Shown one piece after another: positions 46,002-56,498 of a stretch of 64,000 nucleotides of DNA. Below the pieces are notes generated by a model. The model searched no databases, was not told the DNA's origin, and saw nothing but the letters and a program-made list of their open reading frames with translations. The first letter of the stretch is position 1; each line of letters begins with the position of its first letter. The stretch covers positions 1-64,000 of the forward strand of contig JARWZT010000010.1 of NCBI GenBank assembly GCA_029866205.1, in the 5' to 3' direction. Source of the stretch: Rhodoferax sp. (GTDB lineage: Bacteria; Pseudomonadota; Gammaproteobacteria; Burkholderiales; Burkholderiaceae_C). The position numbers and the translations under genes were made by a program.

Positions 46002-46157
46002 TTTTGTCTCCAAGGGGCGCGCATTGCCAACATTTCTGAAGTGGGCGCTCAGGGCCTCAGGCAACGATCAAGTGCCGACTTCTGCGCGCGAGCGTAACCG
46101 CTAAACGCCCTGAAAATCCAATTTAAAGTGGACTTGCGCCCTAGGGGAAACGCTTAG

Positions 46158-47441
46158 TTAGGCCGTCAAGTGGTATTGCGCCAGGTACACCATCGCCCCG
46201 GCCAGATAGCCGGCGAGCGCCAGCGCGCTTACTTTGCGCAGGTACCACACAAAATCAATGCGCTCCAAGCCCATGGCGGCTACCCCTGCGGCGGATCCGA
46301 TGATCAGGATGGAGCCACCGGTGCCCGCGCAATAGGCCATGAATTCCCACAAAAAACTGTCGGGTGGATACTGAGCCAGGTCGTACATGCCCATGGACGC
46401 CGCCACCAGCGGAACGTTGTCCACCACCGCACTGGCCAATCCGATGACCATCACAATCAGGTCGAGTCGCCCGACCGTCTCGTCCAGCCAATGCGCCAGC
46501 GCACCCAGAATGTGGCTGTGTTCCAGCACGGAGACGGCCAACAAAATACCGATGAAAAACACGATGGAGCCCATATCGATACGGGCAAGGGCGCTGACCA
46601 GCGTCAAGTGCTGCTTTTGGGAATCTTCCTTTCGGCGGTGCATCAGGTCTGCCACTGCCCACAGCACCCCCAAGCCCAGCAAAATTCCCAAAAACGGGGG
46701 TAAGTGCGTGGTCGACTTGAACACCGGTACCAGCACCAGCACGGACAAGCCCAGCACCAGCACCACAGAGCGCTCCCAAGGGGTGGTGGCGAGGGTGTCT
46801 TTTTCGGCCAAGCGAGGCGGAGCGACCACGGGGCGGTCGCCCATGATCCAAGCAGCGATCGCTAAAGGCACCAGCAAATTGACGATTGAGGCCAAGAATA
46901 CGCCCTGAATAATGGCCATCGTGGTGATCTGGCCGCCAATCCAGAGCATGGTGGTGGTGACATCACCGATGGGGGTCCAGGCTCCGCCGGCATTGGCAGC
47001 GATCACAATGACGCCGGCAAATGAAAGCCGGTCTTCGCGCTCTGCCAGAAGGCGTTTCATCAGCGAGACCATCACGATCGTGGTGGTCAGGTTGTCCAAA
47101 ATGGCACTCAGAAAAAAGGTGAAAAAACCTACCAGCCACATCAACGTGGACAGGCGCTGGGTCTTGATCATGGCGGTCAGCACCTCAAAGCCATCGTGGG
47201 CGTCCACCACTTCCACAATCGCCATGGCGGCAATCAGGAAAAATACAATCTGCGCCGTCCCCATCAGCGACTCACCCAGCTCCGCGTTGACCCGTGCAGT
47301 GTCGCCCGCTGCAAGTGCGTACACCGTCCAAAGCAGACCCGCCCCCAAAAGAGCCGATGCGGATTTGTTGACTTTGAGCGGGTGTTCGAGCGCAATCGCG
47401 ACGTAGGCAAGTACAAAAAGCAAAGACAAAATGACGGTCAT
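46158..47441 (-). CDS. nhaD: Na+/H+ antiporter, NhaD type
   Basis: The 427-residue membrane protein has the NhaD/citM-like fold with ALEHPLKVNKSASALLGAGLLW, FFLIAAMAIVEVVDAHDGFEVL, SAILDNLTTTIVMVSLM and SAVVDNVPLVAASMGMY. It expels Na+ in exchange for protons. The gene stands alone between DctQ and the alpha/beta hydrolase. A 16-base near-direct repeat (GTGCCGACT-CTGCGCG) lies on both sides of it. Confidence 0.9.
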   Translation of the reverse strand: MTVILSLLFVLAYVAIALEHPLKVNKSASALLGAGLLWTVYALAAGDTARVNAELGESLMGTAQIVFFLIAAMAIVEVVDAHDGFEVLTAMIKTQRLSTLMWLVGFFTFFLSAILDNLTTTIVMVSLMKRLLAEREDRLSFAGVIVIAANAGGAWTPIGDVTTTMLWIGGQITTMAIIQGVFLASIVNLLVPLAIAAWIMGDRPVVAPPRLAEKDTLATTPWERSVVLVLGLSVLVLVPVFKSTTHLPPFLGILLGLGVLWAVADLMHRRKEDSQKQHLTLVSALARIDMGSIVFFIGILLAVSVLEHSHILGALAHWLDETVGRLDLIVMVIGLASAVVDNVPLVAASMGMYDLAQYPPDSFLWEFMAYCAGTGGSILIIGSAAGVAAMGLERIDFVWYLRKVSALALAGYLAGAMVYLAQYHLTA

Positions 47442-47505
47442 AGTTTCGTTACCGGTAAAGCGTTAATGGGAGACCCGTAGGTGCCGACTCTGCGCGGTTT
47501 ACCCG

Positions 47506-48333
47506 TCAGGTCGGCAGGGTGCTAGGCATAGGTTGCAGGAAGCGCCAAAGTGCATTCAAAACCGCGTCAGGGGCTTCTTCCATCAGGGCATGGCCGGCGT
47601 CCACGGTGCAAACTGTGGCTTGGCGGGCCGCAGAGATCAGGCTTTGCGCGGCTTTGGGCGGTGTCATCTGATCGCTTTTGCCCAGCACAAAAAGGGCAGG
47701 GCATTGCACCGCAGCCATCGCCTGCTCGCCCCCGTTGTAGCTGTCGCAGGCTTTGAAGCTGCGATAAAAAACATTCTCCGTGCGGTTGCTGGCCAGTACC
47801 CGGCGCATCAGGGCGCGCCCGGCGCCATGCAACCACGTGCCAGGCCCCAGGGTGGACGGAGGGGGTGCCATGGTGGAGTGCGAAAACGTGTTCACCATGT
47901 CAATGCCTTGCATCGGAGAGGATACGGCGGCTTCAAGCAGCGCGGCCGATACCCGCATCGGGAAGGCGGTACCCAACAAGGCCAGATGGCTTACCCGGTT
48001 GGGTGTCTGTGCGGCGGCCTCCAACGCGATCAGCGAGCCCAGGCTGTGCCCGACCAGCGCTGCCTTTGTCACGCCCAGCGCGTCCAGCAGGGCAATGACG
48101 GTCTGTGCGGCCTGTTGTACGGTTTCGGGCGCCTCACCTGCGCTCTTGCAGTGGCCAGGCAAATCAATCGCAAGTACGTTGTAGCCATGGTTGGCAAAAT
48201 AGCGGCTTTGAAGGATCCAGACACTGTGGTCATTCAGCGCTCCGTGCACAAAAACCACCGTCGGTCTGTCCGGCGCAAAAGCCTTGCCCCCGGTATAGGC
48301 GTACAGGTCGGCGTGGTTGACGTTAATGAACAC
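47506..48333 (-). CDS. Alpha/beta hydrolase
   Basis: The 275-residue protein has the hydrolase fold with oxyanion [13 protein letters not shown], nucleophile elbow VGHSLGS and a C-terminal [10 protein letters not shown] with the likely catalytic His. I chose GTG 48333, preceded by AAGGAT, as the start because the fold begins there; the open frame extends to 48501 but overlaps the divergent oxidoreductase gene. Substrate unknown (an ester, lactone or peroxide cannot be separated by eye). Confidence 0.85.
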   Translation of the reverse strand: MFINVNHADLYAYTGGKAFAPDRPTVVFVHGALNDHSVWILQSRYFANHGYNVLAIDLPGHCKSAGEAPETVQQAAQTVIALLDALGVTKAALVGHSLGSLIALEAAAQTPNRVSHLALLGTAFPMRVSAALLEAAVSSPMQGIDMVNTFSHSTMAPPPSTLGPGTWLHGAGRALMRRVLASNRTENVFYRSFKACDSYNGGEQAMAAVQCPALFVLGKSDQMTPPKAAQSLISAARQATVCTVDAGHALMEEAPDAVLNALWRFLQPMPSTLPT

Positions 48334-48410
48334 GTTGGAATCCTTGTGAAACAGCGCAATCGGAGCATTTTGCACAATTTGCGCGCCTCCCCAACCCTGA
48401 GGAACCCCGC

Positions 48411-49541
48411 ATGCATTCGTCACAACCCTCGCCCGAACCGGTAGACGCCGTGGTGATCGGCGCGGGCGTGGTGGGCCTGGCGGTGGCGCGCAGTCTGGCA
48501 TTGGCCGGACGCGAAGTGTGGGTTCTGGAGTCCGAAAACGCCATTGGCACCGGCGTCAGTGCGCGCAACAGCGAGGTGATTCATGCGGGGCTTTACTACG
48601 CCGCCGGATCGCTCAAGGCGCGCACGTGCGTCCAGGGTCGCCAGCTGTTATACGCCTATTGCGCTGAACGCGGTATTGCGCACCAGCGTTGTGGGAAGCT
48701 GATTGTGGGCCACACTCCGGCCCAGCTTGAGCTGCTGCGCATGACCCAGGCCAAGGCGCAGGCCAACGGGGTGTCAGACCTTCAATGGCTCAGCCGCCAC
48801 GAGGCGCAGGCCTTGGAGCCCGCGTTGGAGTGCCAAGCCGCACTGCGGTCTCCAAGCACCGGCATCGTGGACAGCCACGCGCTGATGCTGTCTTTGCAGG
48901 CAGACATCGAAAACGCAGGGGGCCAGGTCGTGCTCAACGCCCTCGTGAGCGACGTGGCGCTGGCCCAAGGTGCGGACGGCCGCCATGAGGTACGCACCGC
49001 CGACGGAACTTGCCTGGCCGCCCACACGGTGGTCAACGCCGCGGGCTTGTCGGCGCCCACGCTAGCGCACCGCTTTACGGGCCTGGCAGCCAGGCACATA
49101 CCCCAAGCGTTTTACGCCAAGGGCAGCTACTTCACGTTGGCGGGGCGCGCACCGTTTCGGCACCTGGTCTACCCGGTGCCCGAGGCGGCCGGCCTGGGCG
49201 TGCACCTGACGCTGGACCTGGGTGGCCAAGCCAAATTTGGTCCAGACGTAGAGTGGGTTGATGCGCCCGATGCGTTTGCGGTAGACCCCCGGCATGCGCA
49301 AGGCTTTTACGCCGCCGTACGCCACTACTGGCCCGGCTTGCCCGACGGCGCCTTGCAGCCCGCCTATGCCGGGATTCGCCCCAAAATCAGCGGCCCCGAC
49401 GCACCCGCTGCGGATTTTTGTGTCCAGGGCCCCCAAGACCACGGAGTGGCAGGGCTGGTGAATCTGTTTGGCATTGAGTCGCCTGGCCTGACCAGCGCAT
49501 TGGCGCTGGGCGACTGGGTGGAGCAGCTGCTGGCCGACTGA
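48411..49541 (+). CDS. FAD-dependent oxidoreductase, L-2-hydroxyglutarate oxidase-like
   Basis: The 376-residue protein has a DAO-type FAD motif [16 protein letters not shown] near residue 15 and the L-2-hydroxyglutarate dehydrogenase/oxidase signature [11 protein letters not shown] at about 54-64. The tail [19 protein letters not shown] matches LhgO-like enzymes. It likely oxidises a 2-hydroxy acid to the 2-keto acid, with electrons to O2 or quinone. It is divergent from the hydrolase gene with a 77-base gap. Confidence 0.87.
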   Translation: MHSSQPSPEPVDAVVIGAGVVGLAVARSLALAGREVWVLESENAIGTGVSARNSEVIHAGLYYAAGSLKARTCVQGRQLLYAYCAERGIAHQRCGKLIVGHTPAQLELLRMTQAKAQANGVSDLQWLSRHEAQALEPALECQAALRSPSTGIVDSHALMLSLQADIENAGGQVVLNALVSDVALAQGADGRHEVRTADGTCLAAHTVVNAAGLSAPTLAHRFTGLAARHIPQAFYAKGSYFTLAGRAPFRHLVYPVPEAAGLGVHLTLDLGGQAKFGPDVEWVDAPDAFAVDPRHAQGFYAAVRHYWPGLPDGALQPAYAGIRPKISGPDAPAADFCVQGPQDHGVAGLVNLFGIESPGLTSALALGDWVEQLLAD

Positions 49542-49583
49542 GCCTGGCAAGGCAGCGCGCAGCGACAGGCGCTGCTGCCGGCG

Positions 49584-50879
49584 TCAGGCCGCTTTTTCTG
49601 CCAGCTTGAGCGCACGTTTGAGGTCGTCGACCAGATCGTCCGGGTCTTCCAGGCCAATGGACAGTCGGATCGTGCCGGGGCCGATACCAGCGCCCTTGAG
49701 CGCCGCATCATCCATGCGAAAGTGGGTGGTGCTGGCCGGATGAATCACCAGACTGCGGCAATCCCCCACATTGGCCAAGTGGCTGAAAATCTTCAGGCCT
49801 TCAATGAACTTCTGTCCCTGGGCGCGTGTCCCCTTGATGTCAAAACTGAACACCGAACCGGCACCGCGCGGCAGCAGCTTTTGGGCCAAGGCGTGGCTGG
49901 GGTGGCTCTCCAACAGCGGGTGGCCCACGCGCGACACCATGGGGTGATTGGCCAAAAACTGCACGATTTTTTCGGTGTTGCCCATATGCCTTGCCATGCG
50001 CAGGGGCAGGGTTTCAATGCCTTGCAGGATCAGCCAGGCGGTGTGCGGGCTCATGCAGGCGCCAAAGTCGCGCAGGCCTTCGCGCCGGGCGCGCAGCAAA
50101 AAGGCCCCGACCGTGCTTTCCTCGCTGAACACCATGTTGTGAAAGCCGGCATAGATCTGGCTGAGTTCGGCAAATTTGCCTGATTTTTCCCAATCAAAGG
50201 CACCACTGTCGACCACCACGCCGCCCACCACCGTGCCGTGGCCCGACAAAAACTTGGTGGCTGAGTGGTAGACCAGGTCCGCACCATGGTCAAAAGGCTT
50301 GATCAGCCAGGGTGAAGTGAGCGTGGAGTCCACTAGCAGCGGCACGCCGTGGTCGTGGGCCAAAGCGCTGATGGCACCAATATCGAGCACGTCCAAGCCC
50401 GGATTGCCCACGGTTTCGCCAAAGAACAGTTTGGTGTTGGGGCGCACCGCAGCGCGCCAGGCATCAGTGTCATTGGGGTTGACGAAGGTGGTGTCGATGC
50501 CAAAGCGCTTGAGCGTGTAGTGCAGCAGGTTGTGCGAGCCGCCGTAGAGCGCGGTGGACGCCACGATGTGCGAGCCCGCGCCCATCAGCGTACAAATCGC
50601 CAAGTGCAAAGCGGCCTGGCCGCTGGCAGTGGCAATGGCGCCGATACCGCCTTCCAGCGCCGAGACGCGCTGCTCCAGCACTGCATTGGTGGGGTTGCTG
50701 ATGCGGCTGTAAACATGGCCTGCGCGCTCTAGGTTGAAAAGCGAAGCCGCTTGGTCGCTGGATTCAAAAACAAACGAGGTGGTCAGGTGAATCGGCACTG
50801 CACGTGCGCCGGTGGCGTCCGTCGTGGCGCCTGCGTGCAAAGCCAGTGTGTCAAATCCAGGGTCAGCGTAGCCTGTCAT
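49584..50879 (-). CDS. metY: O-acetylhomoserine sulfhydrylase (Cys/Met metabolism PLP enzyme)
   Basis: The 431-residue protein begins MTGYADPGFDTLALHAGATTDATGARAVP and has the PLP lysine in YHSATKFLSGHG, with YSRISNPTN and EGGIGAIATASGQAA typical of O-acetylhomoserine (thiol)-lyase. It makes homocysteine from O-acetylhomoserine and sulfide. The frame continues to 51425 through the antisense of the CBS gene; the extension is not credible and the ATG at 50879 is the real start. Confidence 0.92.
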   Translation of the reverse strand: MTGYADPGFDTLALHAGATTDATGARAVPIHLTTSFVFESSDQAASLFNLERAGHVYSRISNPTNAVLEQRVSALEGGIGAIATASGQAALHLAICTLMGAGSHIVASTALYGGSHNLLHYTLKRFGIDTTFVNPNDTDAWRAAVRPNTKLFFGETVGNPGLDVLDIGAISALAHDHGVPLLVDSTLTSPWLIKPFDHGADLVYHSATKFLSGHGTVVGGVVVDSGAFDWEKSGKFAELSQIYAGFHNMVFSEESTVGAFLLRARREGLRDFGACMSPHTAWLILQGIETLPLRMARHMGNTEKIVQFLANHPMVSRVGHPLLESHPSHALAQKLLPRGAGSVFSFDIKGTRAQGQKFIEGLKIFSHLANVGDCRSLVIHPASTTHFRMDDAALKGAGIGPGTIRLSIGLEDPDDLVDDLKRALKLAEKAA

Positions 50880-50990
50880 GGGGTGTTCTCCGTTGATATA
50901 AGGCGCTTTTGGTCGCCCATTGTGGGCTATATTCAAGCGCAGATTGTTACCGGCGCAGGCCGTGCCATTCAACCATCGAGAGGAAACACC

Positions 50991-51449
50991 ATGAAAGTCA
51001 GCGATATTTTGCGTGTCAAGGGCGGAACGCTGTTTACCGCCCATCCCGACGAGGCGCTGTCCCATGCGGCGCAACTGATGGCCGAGCGTGACATCGGCTC
51101 GCTGGTGGTGATGGAACATGGTGATCTCGTTGGCATGTTGACATTCCGCGAGGTGATTCAGGCGGTCGTCAAAAACAGCGGATCTTTGGGCAGCATGCTG
51201 GTGCGTAGCGCCATGGACGACGCGCCACTGACGTGCACCATGGAAACCGAAATGGACGAAGTGCGCCGCATGATGCTGGACCGCCATGCCCGCTACATGC
51301 CCGTCATGGACAAACGCATGCTCATGGGCGTGATCAGCTTTTACGATGTCGCCAAGGCCGTGGTGGACAGCCAGAACTTTGAGAACAAGATGCTCAAGGC
51401 CTATATCCGCGACTGGCCAGGGCAAGACGCCGAAGAAGCAGCAGCCTGA
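50991..51449 (+). CDS. CBS domain pair protein
   Basis: The 152-residue protein has two CBS domains (about 5-60 and 73-130), with LMAERDIGSLVVMEHGDLVGMLTFREV and the second MMLDRHARYMPVMDKRMLMGVISFYDVAK. It probably binds an adenine nucleotide and controls another protein. Good RBS GAGAGGAAA ahead of ATG 50991. It is divergent from metY and lies before aroC in the same direction. Partner unknown. Confidence 0.9.
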   Translation: MKVSDILRVKGGTLFTAHPDEALSHAAQLMAERDIGSLVVMEHGDLVGMLTFREVIQAVVKNSGSLGSMLVRSAMDDAPLTCTMETEMDEVRRMMLDRHARYMPVMDKRMLMGVISFYDVAKAVVDSQNFENKMLKAYIRDWPGQDAEEAAA

Positions 51450-51493
51450 AACCGGCCCAGGGTGCCCCTTGCCCTCAGGGATAATGCAGCCCC

Positions 51494-52597
51494 ATGAGCG
51501 GCAATACTTTCGGCACCCTTTTCGCAGTCACCAACTTTGGTGAATCCCACGGCCCGGCCATTGGCTGCGTGATCGACGGTTGCCCGCCGGGTATGGAGCT
51601 GTCAGAAGCCGACATCCAGCACGACCTGGACCGACGCCGCCCGGGCACCAGTCGCTTTGTGACCCAACGCAACGAGCCGGATGCGGTGCAGATTTTGAGC
51701 GGTGTCTATCAGGGCAAAACCACCGGCACCCCGATTGCGCTTTTGATTCAGAACACCGACCAACGCAGCAAGGACTACGGCAACATTCTCGAAAGCTTCC
51801 GACCAGGCCATGCCGATTACAGTTATTTTCAGAAATACGGCATTCGCGATCCACGCGGCGGCGGGCGCTCGTCGGCACGCCTGACCGCGCCCATGGTGGC
51901 TGCGGGCGCTGTAGCCAAAAAGTGGCTCAAAGAAAAATACGGCACCGAATTTCGAGGCTGCATGACACAAATCGGCGAGATGCCGGTGGGCTTCGAGAGC
52001 TGGGACCACGTCCCGAATAACCCGTTTTTCGCCGCGGTGGCCGATGTTCAGGCCCTGGAGGACTATATGGATGCCCTGCGCAAAGCGGGCGATTCTTGCG
52101 GTGCGCGTATTCGCGTGTCGGCGTCCAACGTGCCGGTCGGCTTGGGCGCGCCACTGTTTGACAAGATGGACGCGGACATTGCCTACGCCATGATGGGGAT
52201 CAATGCGGTGAAGGGCGTGGAAATTGGCGCCGGATTCGCCAGCGTGGCGCAGCGTGGCACCACGCATGGCGACTCGCTCTCGCCCCAGGGCTTTATGAGC
52301 AATAACGCGGGCGGCGTCTTGGGCGGCATCACCACCGGACAAGACCTGGAAGTGAGTATTGCCATCAAACCCACCAGCTCCATCATCACACCCCGTGTTT
52401 CAATTGACGTGCAGGGTCAGGCCACCGAGGTCGTGACCAAAGGCCGCCACGACCCCTGCGTCGGCATTCGCGCCACTCCGATCGCCGAGGCCATGTTGGC
52501 TTTGGTGGTGATGGACCATGCACTGCGTCATCGCGCCCAATGCGCGGACGTCCAAACTGCGCTGGAGCCCATCGCGGGCCAGGCGCCGGCCCTTTAA
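51494..52597 (+). CDS. aroC: Chorismate synthase
   Basis: The 367-residue protein matches AroC throughout: [22 protein letters not shown], the [23 protein letters not shown] segment and the [32 protein letters not shown] region. It makes chorismate from EPSP using reduced FMN. Length is typical. It is followed at 40 bases by aroQ, giving two shikimate genes side by side. Confidence 0.96.
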   Translation: MSGNTFGTLFAVTNFGESHGPAIGCVIDGCPPGMELSEADIQHDLDRRRPGTSRFVTQRNEPDAVQILSGVYQGKTTGTPIALLIQNTDQRSKDYGNILESFRPGHADYSYFQKYGIRDPRGGGRSSARLTAPMVAAGAVAKKWLKEKYGTEFRGCMTQIGEMPVGFESWDHVPNNPFFAAVADVQALEDYMDALRKAGDSCGARIRVSASNVPVGLGAPLFDKMDADIAYAMMGINAVKGVEIGAGFASVAQRGTTHGDSLSPQGFMSNNAGGVLGGITTGQDLEVSIAIKPTSSIITPRVSIDVQGQATEVVTKGRHDPCVGIRATPIAEAMLALVVMDHALRHRAQCADVQTALEPIAGQAPAL

Positions 52598-52637
52598 GTC
52601 CGCCTCGGACGCAAACCGCACTCTCAAGAGACACGCC

Positions 52638-53084
52638 ATGAAAACTGCCCTGATTCTGAATGGCCCCAATCTCAACCTGCTCGGGACCCGTGAGCCTTCT
52701 GTCTATGGTCACCAGACACTGGCCGATGTGCAGGCACTCTGTCAGTCTGCCTGCGACACCCATGGCTTTGCGCTGGACTTTCGGCAAAGCAACCACGAAG
52801 GCGAATTGGTGGACTGGTTGCATGAGGCCAGTCGCCTGCAGGCTGCAGGCAAGTTGGCCGGTGTGGTGCTAAACGCGGGTGCCTATACCCACACCAGTGT
52901 GGCCTTGCACGATGCCATCAAGGGCACGGGGGTCACGCTGATTGAGTTGCACATCAGCAATGTCCATGCGCGTGAATCCTTTCGCCACCATTCCTTTATT
53001 TCACCAGCAGCCCGGGCCGTGATGGCCGGCTTTGGTGTACCCGGCTATGCCTTGGCCATTGCCGGTTTGGCGGGTCTGCAATAA
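52638..53084 (+). CDS. aroQ: 3-dehydroquinate dehydratase, type II
   Basis: The 148-residue protein has [20 protein letters not shown], catalytic Tyr in [32 protein letters not shown] and [15 protein letters not shown] with the catalytic His. It dehydrates 3-dehydroquinate. ATG 52638; the frame open from 52518 overlaps aroC and is not used. Confidence 0.96.
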   Translation: MKTALILNGPNLNLLGTREPSVYGHQTLADVQALCQSACDTHGFALDFRQSNHEGELVDWLHEASRLQAAGKLAGVVLNAGAYTHTSVALHDAIKGTGVTLIELHISNVHARESFRHHSFISPAARAVMAGFGVPGYALAIAGLAGLQ

Positions 53085-53113
53085 CGCCCCCACTTTTTTT
53101 CACGGAATAGCCC

Positions 53114-53773
53114 ATGACCACCACCCTCAAGATTGATTTCGTGTCCGACATTGCCTGTCCCTGGTGCGCCGTGGGCCTGGGCGCACTGGAAGGCGCTCTC
53201 CAGCGTTTGGCACCGGAGGTGCGCGCCGAATTGCACTTTCAGCCCTTCGAACTCAACCCGCAGATGCCGGCCGGGGGACAAGACCTGACCGAACACATCA
53301 CTGAGAAGTACGGATCCACGCCTGAACAGCAGGCCCAGATGCGGGAAACTATCCGCCAACGAGGTGCGGAAGTCGGTTTTACCTTCAACCCCGGGGGCCG
53401 CGGTCGGGTTTACAACACCTTTGATGCGCACCGCTTGCTGCACTGGGCTGGGTTGGTCGGTGCCGAAGGCCCGCAATATGCGTTGAAAAAAGCCTTGCTG
53501 GAGTCCTACCAGGGGCGCGCGGAATGCGTTGAGTCGCACGAAGTGTTGCTGGCAGCGGTCAAAGCCGCGGGCATGGACGTGGTTCAGGCCCAAGAAATAC
53601 TTGAAAGCGACACCTACGGCGACGAGGTGCGCGCGGTAGAGCAGTATTACCAGCGCGCCGGCATCCGCTCGGTACCCGCCATCATCATCAACGACCGCCA
53701 CCTGATCTCGGGCGGACAACCGGTCGAGGTGTTTGAACAGGCGCTGCGAAAGATCGCCGCTGGCGCGGCCTGA
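53114..53773 (+). CDS. DsbA family thiol-disulfide oxidoreductase (FrnE-like)
   Basis: The 219-residue cytoplasmic protein has a CPWC redox motif in DIACPWCAVG, the long helical insert of the DsbA fold and the cis-Pro loop SVPAIIIND. There is no signal peptide. FrnE-like proteins are cytoplasmic isomerases or oxidoreductases. It directly precedes the SDR gene, whose ATG follows its stop without spacer. Confidence 0.88.
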   Translation: MTTTLKIDFVSDIACPWCAVGLGALEGALQRLAPEVRAELHFQPFELNPQMPAGGQDLTEHITEKYGSTPEQQAQMRETIRQRGAEVGFTFNPGGRGRVYNTFDAHRLLHWAGLVGAEGPQYALKKALLESYQGRAECVESHEVLLAAVKAAGMDVVQAQEILESDTYGDEVRAVEQYYQRAGIRSVPAIIINDRHLISGGQPVEVFEQALRKIAAGAA

Positions 53774-54478
53774 ATGCAGGCGGCGCAGGCAGGAGCCGAC
53801 CTTCGGGCGGTGGTGTTGGGCGCTAGCGGTGCTTTGGGCTCCGCACTTGTGGCCCTATTGAAGGCCGATGCGCGCTTTGCTCACGTCATTGCCCTGTCGC
53901 GTAGCAGCGATCCAGCCTTTTCCCTGGAAGACGAAGCCAGCATACAACGCTGTGCGCAGCAGGTCGCGCAGGGCGGGGCAGTGCATTGGGTGATTGACGC
54001 GACTGGGGCGCTGGAAATTGATGGCCGGAGCCCGGAAAAGCGACTCGACGCACTGAATGCGGCTGCGCTGACGCGCGCATTTGAGGTCAACGCCATCGGC
54101 CCAGCGCTGCTGATGAAGCACTTTATCCCGCTGCTCTCAACCGACCAGCCCACGGTATTTGCCACTTTATCTGCCCGTGTGGGCAGCATTGAGGACAACC
54201 GCAAAGGCGGGTGGTATGGCTATCGCGCAGCCAAGGCGGCGCGCAACATGCTGTTGCAAACGGCCGCCATTGAGGCGCACCGTCGCCGTCCCTTGGCAGT
54301 GTTTGCCGCTTTGCAGCCCGGCACCGTGCGCTCCCGTCTGAGCCACGCTTTCGTGCCACCCGAACACGCGCTGGACCCTTTGGTATCGGCAGCGAATCTG
54401 CTGGCTGTACTGGGCCAGCTGCGCCCCACCGGACGGGCGCAATTTGTGGACTACCAGGGCGCGGCCATTGCCTGGTGA
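53774..54478 (+). CDS. SDR family oxidoreductase (CsgA-like)
   Basis: The 234-residue protein has the Rossmann motif GASGALGSAL, an active-site Ser in TLSARVGS and YxxxK in YGYRAAKAARN. It fits the atypical SDR group related to C-factor. Substrate unknown. Its ATG directly abuts the DsbA-like stop (TGAATG). Confidence 0.82.
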   Translation: MQAAQAGADLRAVVLGASGALGSALVALLKADARFAHVIALSRSSDPAFSLEDEASIQRCAQQVAQGGAVHWVIDATGALEIDGRSPEKRLDALNAAALTRAFEVNAIGPALLMKHFIPLLSTDQPTVFATLSARVGSIEDNRKGGWYGYRAAKAARNMLLQTAAIEAHRRRPLAVFAALQPGTVRSRLSHAFVPPEHALDPLVSAANLLAVLGQLRPTGRAQFVDYQGAAIAW

Positions 54479-54607
54479 TGGTCCGCGCCTTCCAAATATT
54501 GCCATTTTCAGCCTGTCAAGCCCGGCACACGGGCGCGGGACTGCCTGATTAACAATCGGGCAGCGCCGACGTTTTGGCTGCGCCCCACCCCGATTGGCCT
54601 GCCACTG

Positions 54608-55792
54608 ATGTCATCTCCCGTTACTGACCCATCCCACGAACCGCTGCCCCGGGTGCTTTGGTCGCTGCTGTTCGGCAATTTTGTCATTGGTACCGGTGTG
54701 ATGGTGGTGCCCGGCACGCTGAACGATATCGGCACGTCTTTGGCGGTGTCTGTCGCGGTTGCGGGGCAACTCATCACGGCAGCGGCCGTGATGATGTTTG
54801 TGGGCGCTCCGTTGTTGGCCAGCGTGGTGGCGGGGTGGGACCGCCGGCGTCTGCTGGCGCTGTCCATGCTCTGGTATGCGGTGTTTCTGGGACTGAGCGC
54901 CCTGATGCCAGATTTTGCTTCGCTGATGGTGGTGCGGGTGCTGGCGGTGGTGTCCCCTGCCATTTTTACCCCCCAGGCGGCGGCATGCATTGGCCTGCTG
55001 GTGTCACCTGCGCAGCGAGGCAGGGCGATTACTTTTGTGTTTTTGGGGTGGTCGGTGGCATCAGTGATCGGCGTTCCCATGGGAGCGTGGATCGGCGGCA
55101 CCCTGGGCTGGCGTGCCGCGTTTGGCGCGGTCGCACTGCTGAGCCTGATCAGTGCGGCCTGGGTCTGGCGAAGCTTGCCCGACGGCATTCGGCCTCCGGC
55201 ATTTTCGCGCGCTGCGTGGGCGCAGACTTTACAGTCGCGTGCGCTGATGTTGTGCGTGGCTGTCACCTTGCTGTATTCAGCAGGCCAGTTCGTGCTTTTT
55301 TCCTACTTTGCACCGTATTTCAAGCTGCATCTTGCGGTGTCACCGCTGGAGCTGAGCCTTCTTTTTGCCTGTTTTGGGGCCTGTGGCTTGGTCGGTAACG
55401 TGGTGATGTCGCGCCACATTGACCGCATTGGCGCTTCCCGGGCTGTCATGTGGGCGGTTGCTTGCATGGCCTTGAGTTTGCTGTTGTGGCCCCTGGCGAA
55501 CAGCCTGGCGCTGGCCGCCCTGATTTGTGTGCCTTGGGGTCTGGGCTGTTTCGCCTCCAATTCAGCGCAACAAGCCCGTTTGGTGGGTATTGCGCCCACC
55601 TTGGCCTCCGGGTCCATTGCCCTGAACAGTGCCGCCATGTATGCGGGTCAGGCCGTGGGGGCGGGCAGCGGGGGATGGTTGATCGCCCAGGGCAATATGT
55701 ACGACCTGCACTGGTTTGGATTGCTGGGACTGCTCGCGGCCATGGGCATGAGCGCGTGGGCCACTCGCCAGCCCGTGCACCGCCTTGCTTAG
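54608..55792 (+). CDS. MFS transporter (AraJ/Bcr-like efflux family)
   Basis: The 394-residue protein has about 12 helices and an MFS A-motif-like sequence between TM2 and TM3 (GAPLLASVVAGWDRRRLLAL). It most resembles drug or sugar-export members of the superfamily. It ends the aroC-aroQ-DsbA-SDR plus-strand run, with a 129-base gap that may hold its own promoter. Substrate unknown. Confidence 0.85.
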   Translation: MSSPVTDPSHEPLPRVLWSLLFGNFVIGTGVMVVPGTLNDIGTSLAVSVAVAGQLITAAAVMMFVGAPLLASVVAGWDRRRLLALSMLWYAVFLGLSALMPDFASLMVVRVLAVVSPAIFTPQAAACIGLLVSPAQRGRAITFVFLGWSVASVIGVPMGAWIGGTLGWRAAFGAVALLSLISAAWVWRSLPDGIRPPAFSRAAWAQTLQSRALMLCVAVTLLYSAGQFVLFSYFAPYFKLHLAVSPLELSLLFACFGACGLVGNVVMSRHIDRIGASRAVMWAVACMALSLLLWPLANSLALAALICVPWGLGCFASNSAQQARLVGIAPTLASGSIALNSAAMYAGQAVGAGSGGWLIAQGNMYDLHWFGLLGLLAAMGMSAWATRQPVHRLA

Positions 55793-55809
55793 GCGGTGCC
55801 GGTCTGCGA

Positions 55810-56322
55810 TCAGAAATTGATGGGCAGCGGCTTGGGTAGTTTGTCGTCCAGGTAGAGGCTGTATTCGTCCCAGATGCCTGCGCCGTAGTGCTGGTCGCAC
55901 AAGGCTTCAATCTCGTCCAGGGTATTGAAAACCGTGCTGAACATTCGGTCGTAAAAGAACGGTTCGTCGGTGTACTCGCCCGGACGCACTTCAATGTGGT
56001 AACCATGGACCCAGACACGCTTACCGGCATGCTTGGCCTCAAAAGCGGCGCGGCGCTTGAAAAACTCGGCCTCTTCGTACTCGTCATCGGTGAGGCGGCG
56101 CAAGTGGTAAGCGTTGCCATGAAGGGGGTGCGCAGGGTCAAGCTGCAGGTCGACCATCTCCCAAACCGGTGAAATCTGGCTTGCGACATTGGCCAGTTCT
56201 TCGGGGCTGATGTCCCCCTCCCAGTGCACGACGTCGATACACCGCGAATTTCCGACTTCGCCATCCCAAATGCTGGCGCTGTGCTTCATCGTGTCGGGGT
56301 TCGGGGCGGTGGTCTTTTTCAT
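55810..56322 (-). CDS. Hypothetical protein
   Basis: The 170-residue soluble protein is rich in Asp, Glu and Tyr, with no domain I can name. It is convergent with the MFS gene, and divergent from mltG with about 176 bases between. The start is uncertain: ATG 56322 or the internal ATG 56289, neither with a good RBS. Codon use fits the neighbours. Confidence 0.7.
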   Translation of the reverse strand: MKKTTAPNPDTMKHSASIWDGEVGNSRCIDVVHWEGDISPEELANVASQISPVWEMVDLQLDPAHPLHGNAYHLRRLTDDEYEEAEFFKRRAAFEAKHAGKRVWVHGYHIEVRPGEYTDEPFFYDRMFSTVFNTLDEIEALCDQHYGAGIWDEYSLYLDDKLPKPLPINF

Positions 56323-56498
56323 GGTGGGGTGTGGATCGCAGGTGTAATCGGTCAGGTGAGGGAGTGGGCGGCAGACGCCGGACGTTCGAAGTCTAACGCC
56401 CGGGCTGTTTTAGGGGATTCGCCAGCATTTAAAGCGCACCACCGCCTGAACAGCGGGGCTGGCGCTTTATGATCGAAATTTTTAGAACATCAGGGAGC

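Noticed and set aside
50880..51425. N-terminal extension of metY to 613 residues
   Set aside because: It reads through the antisense of the CBS-domain gene, and normal metY homology starts at the ATG at 50879.
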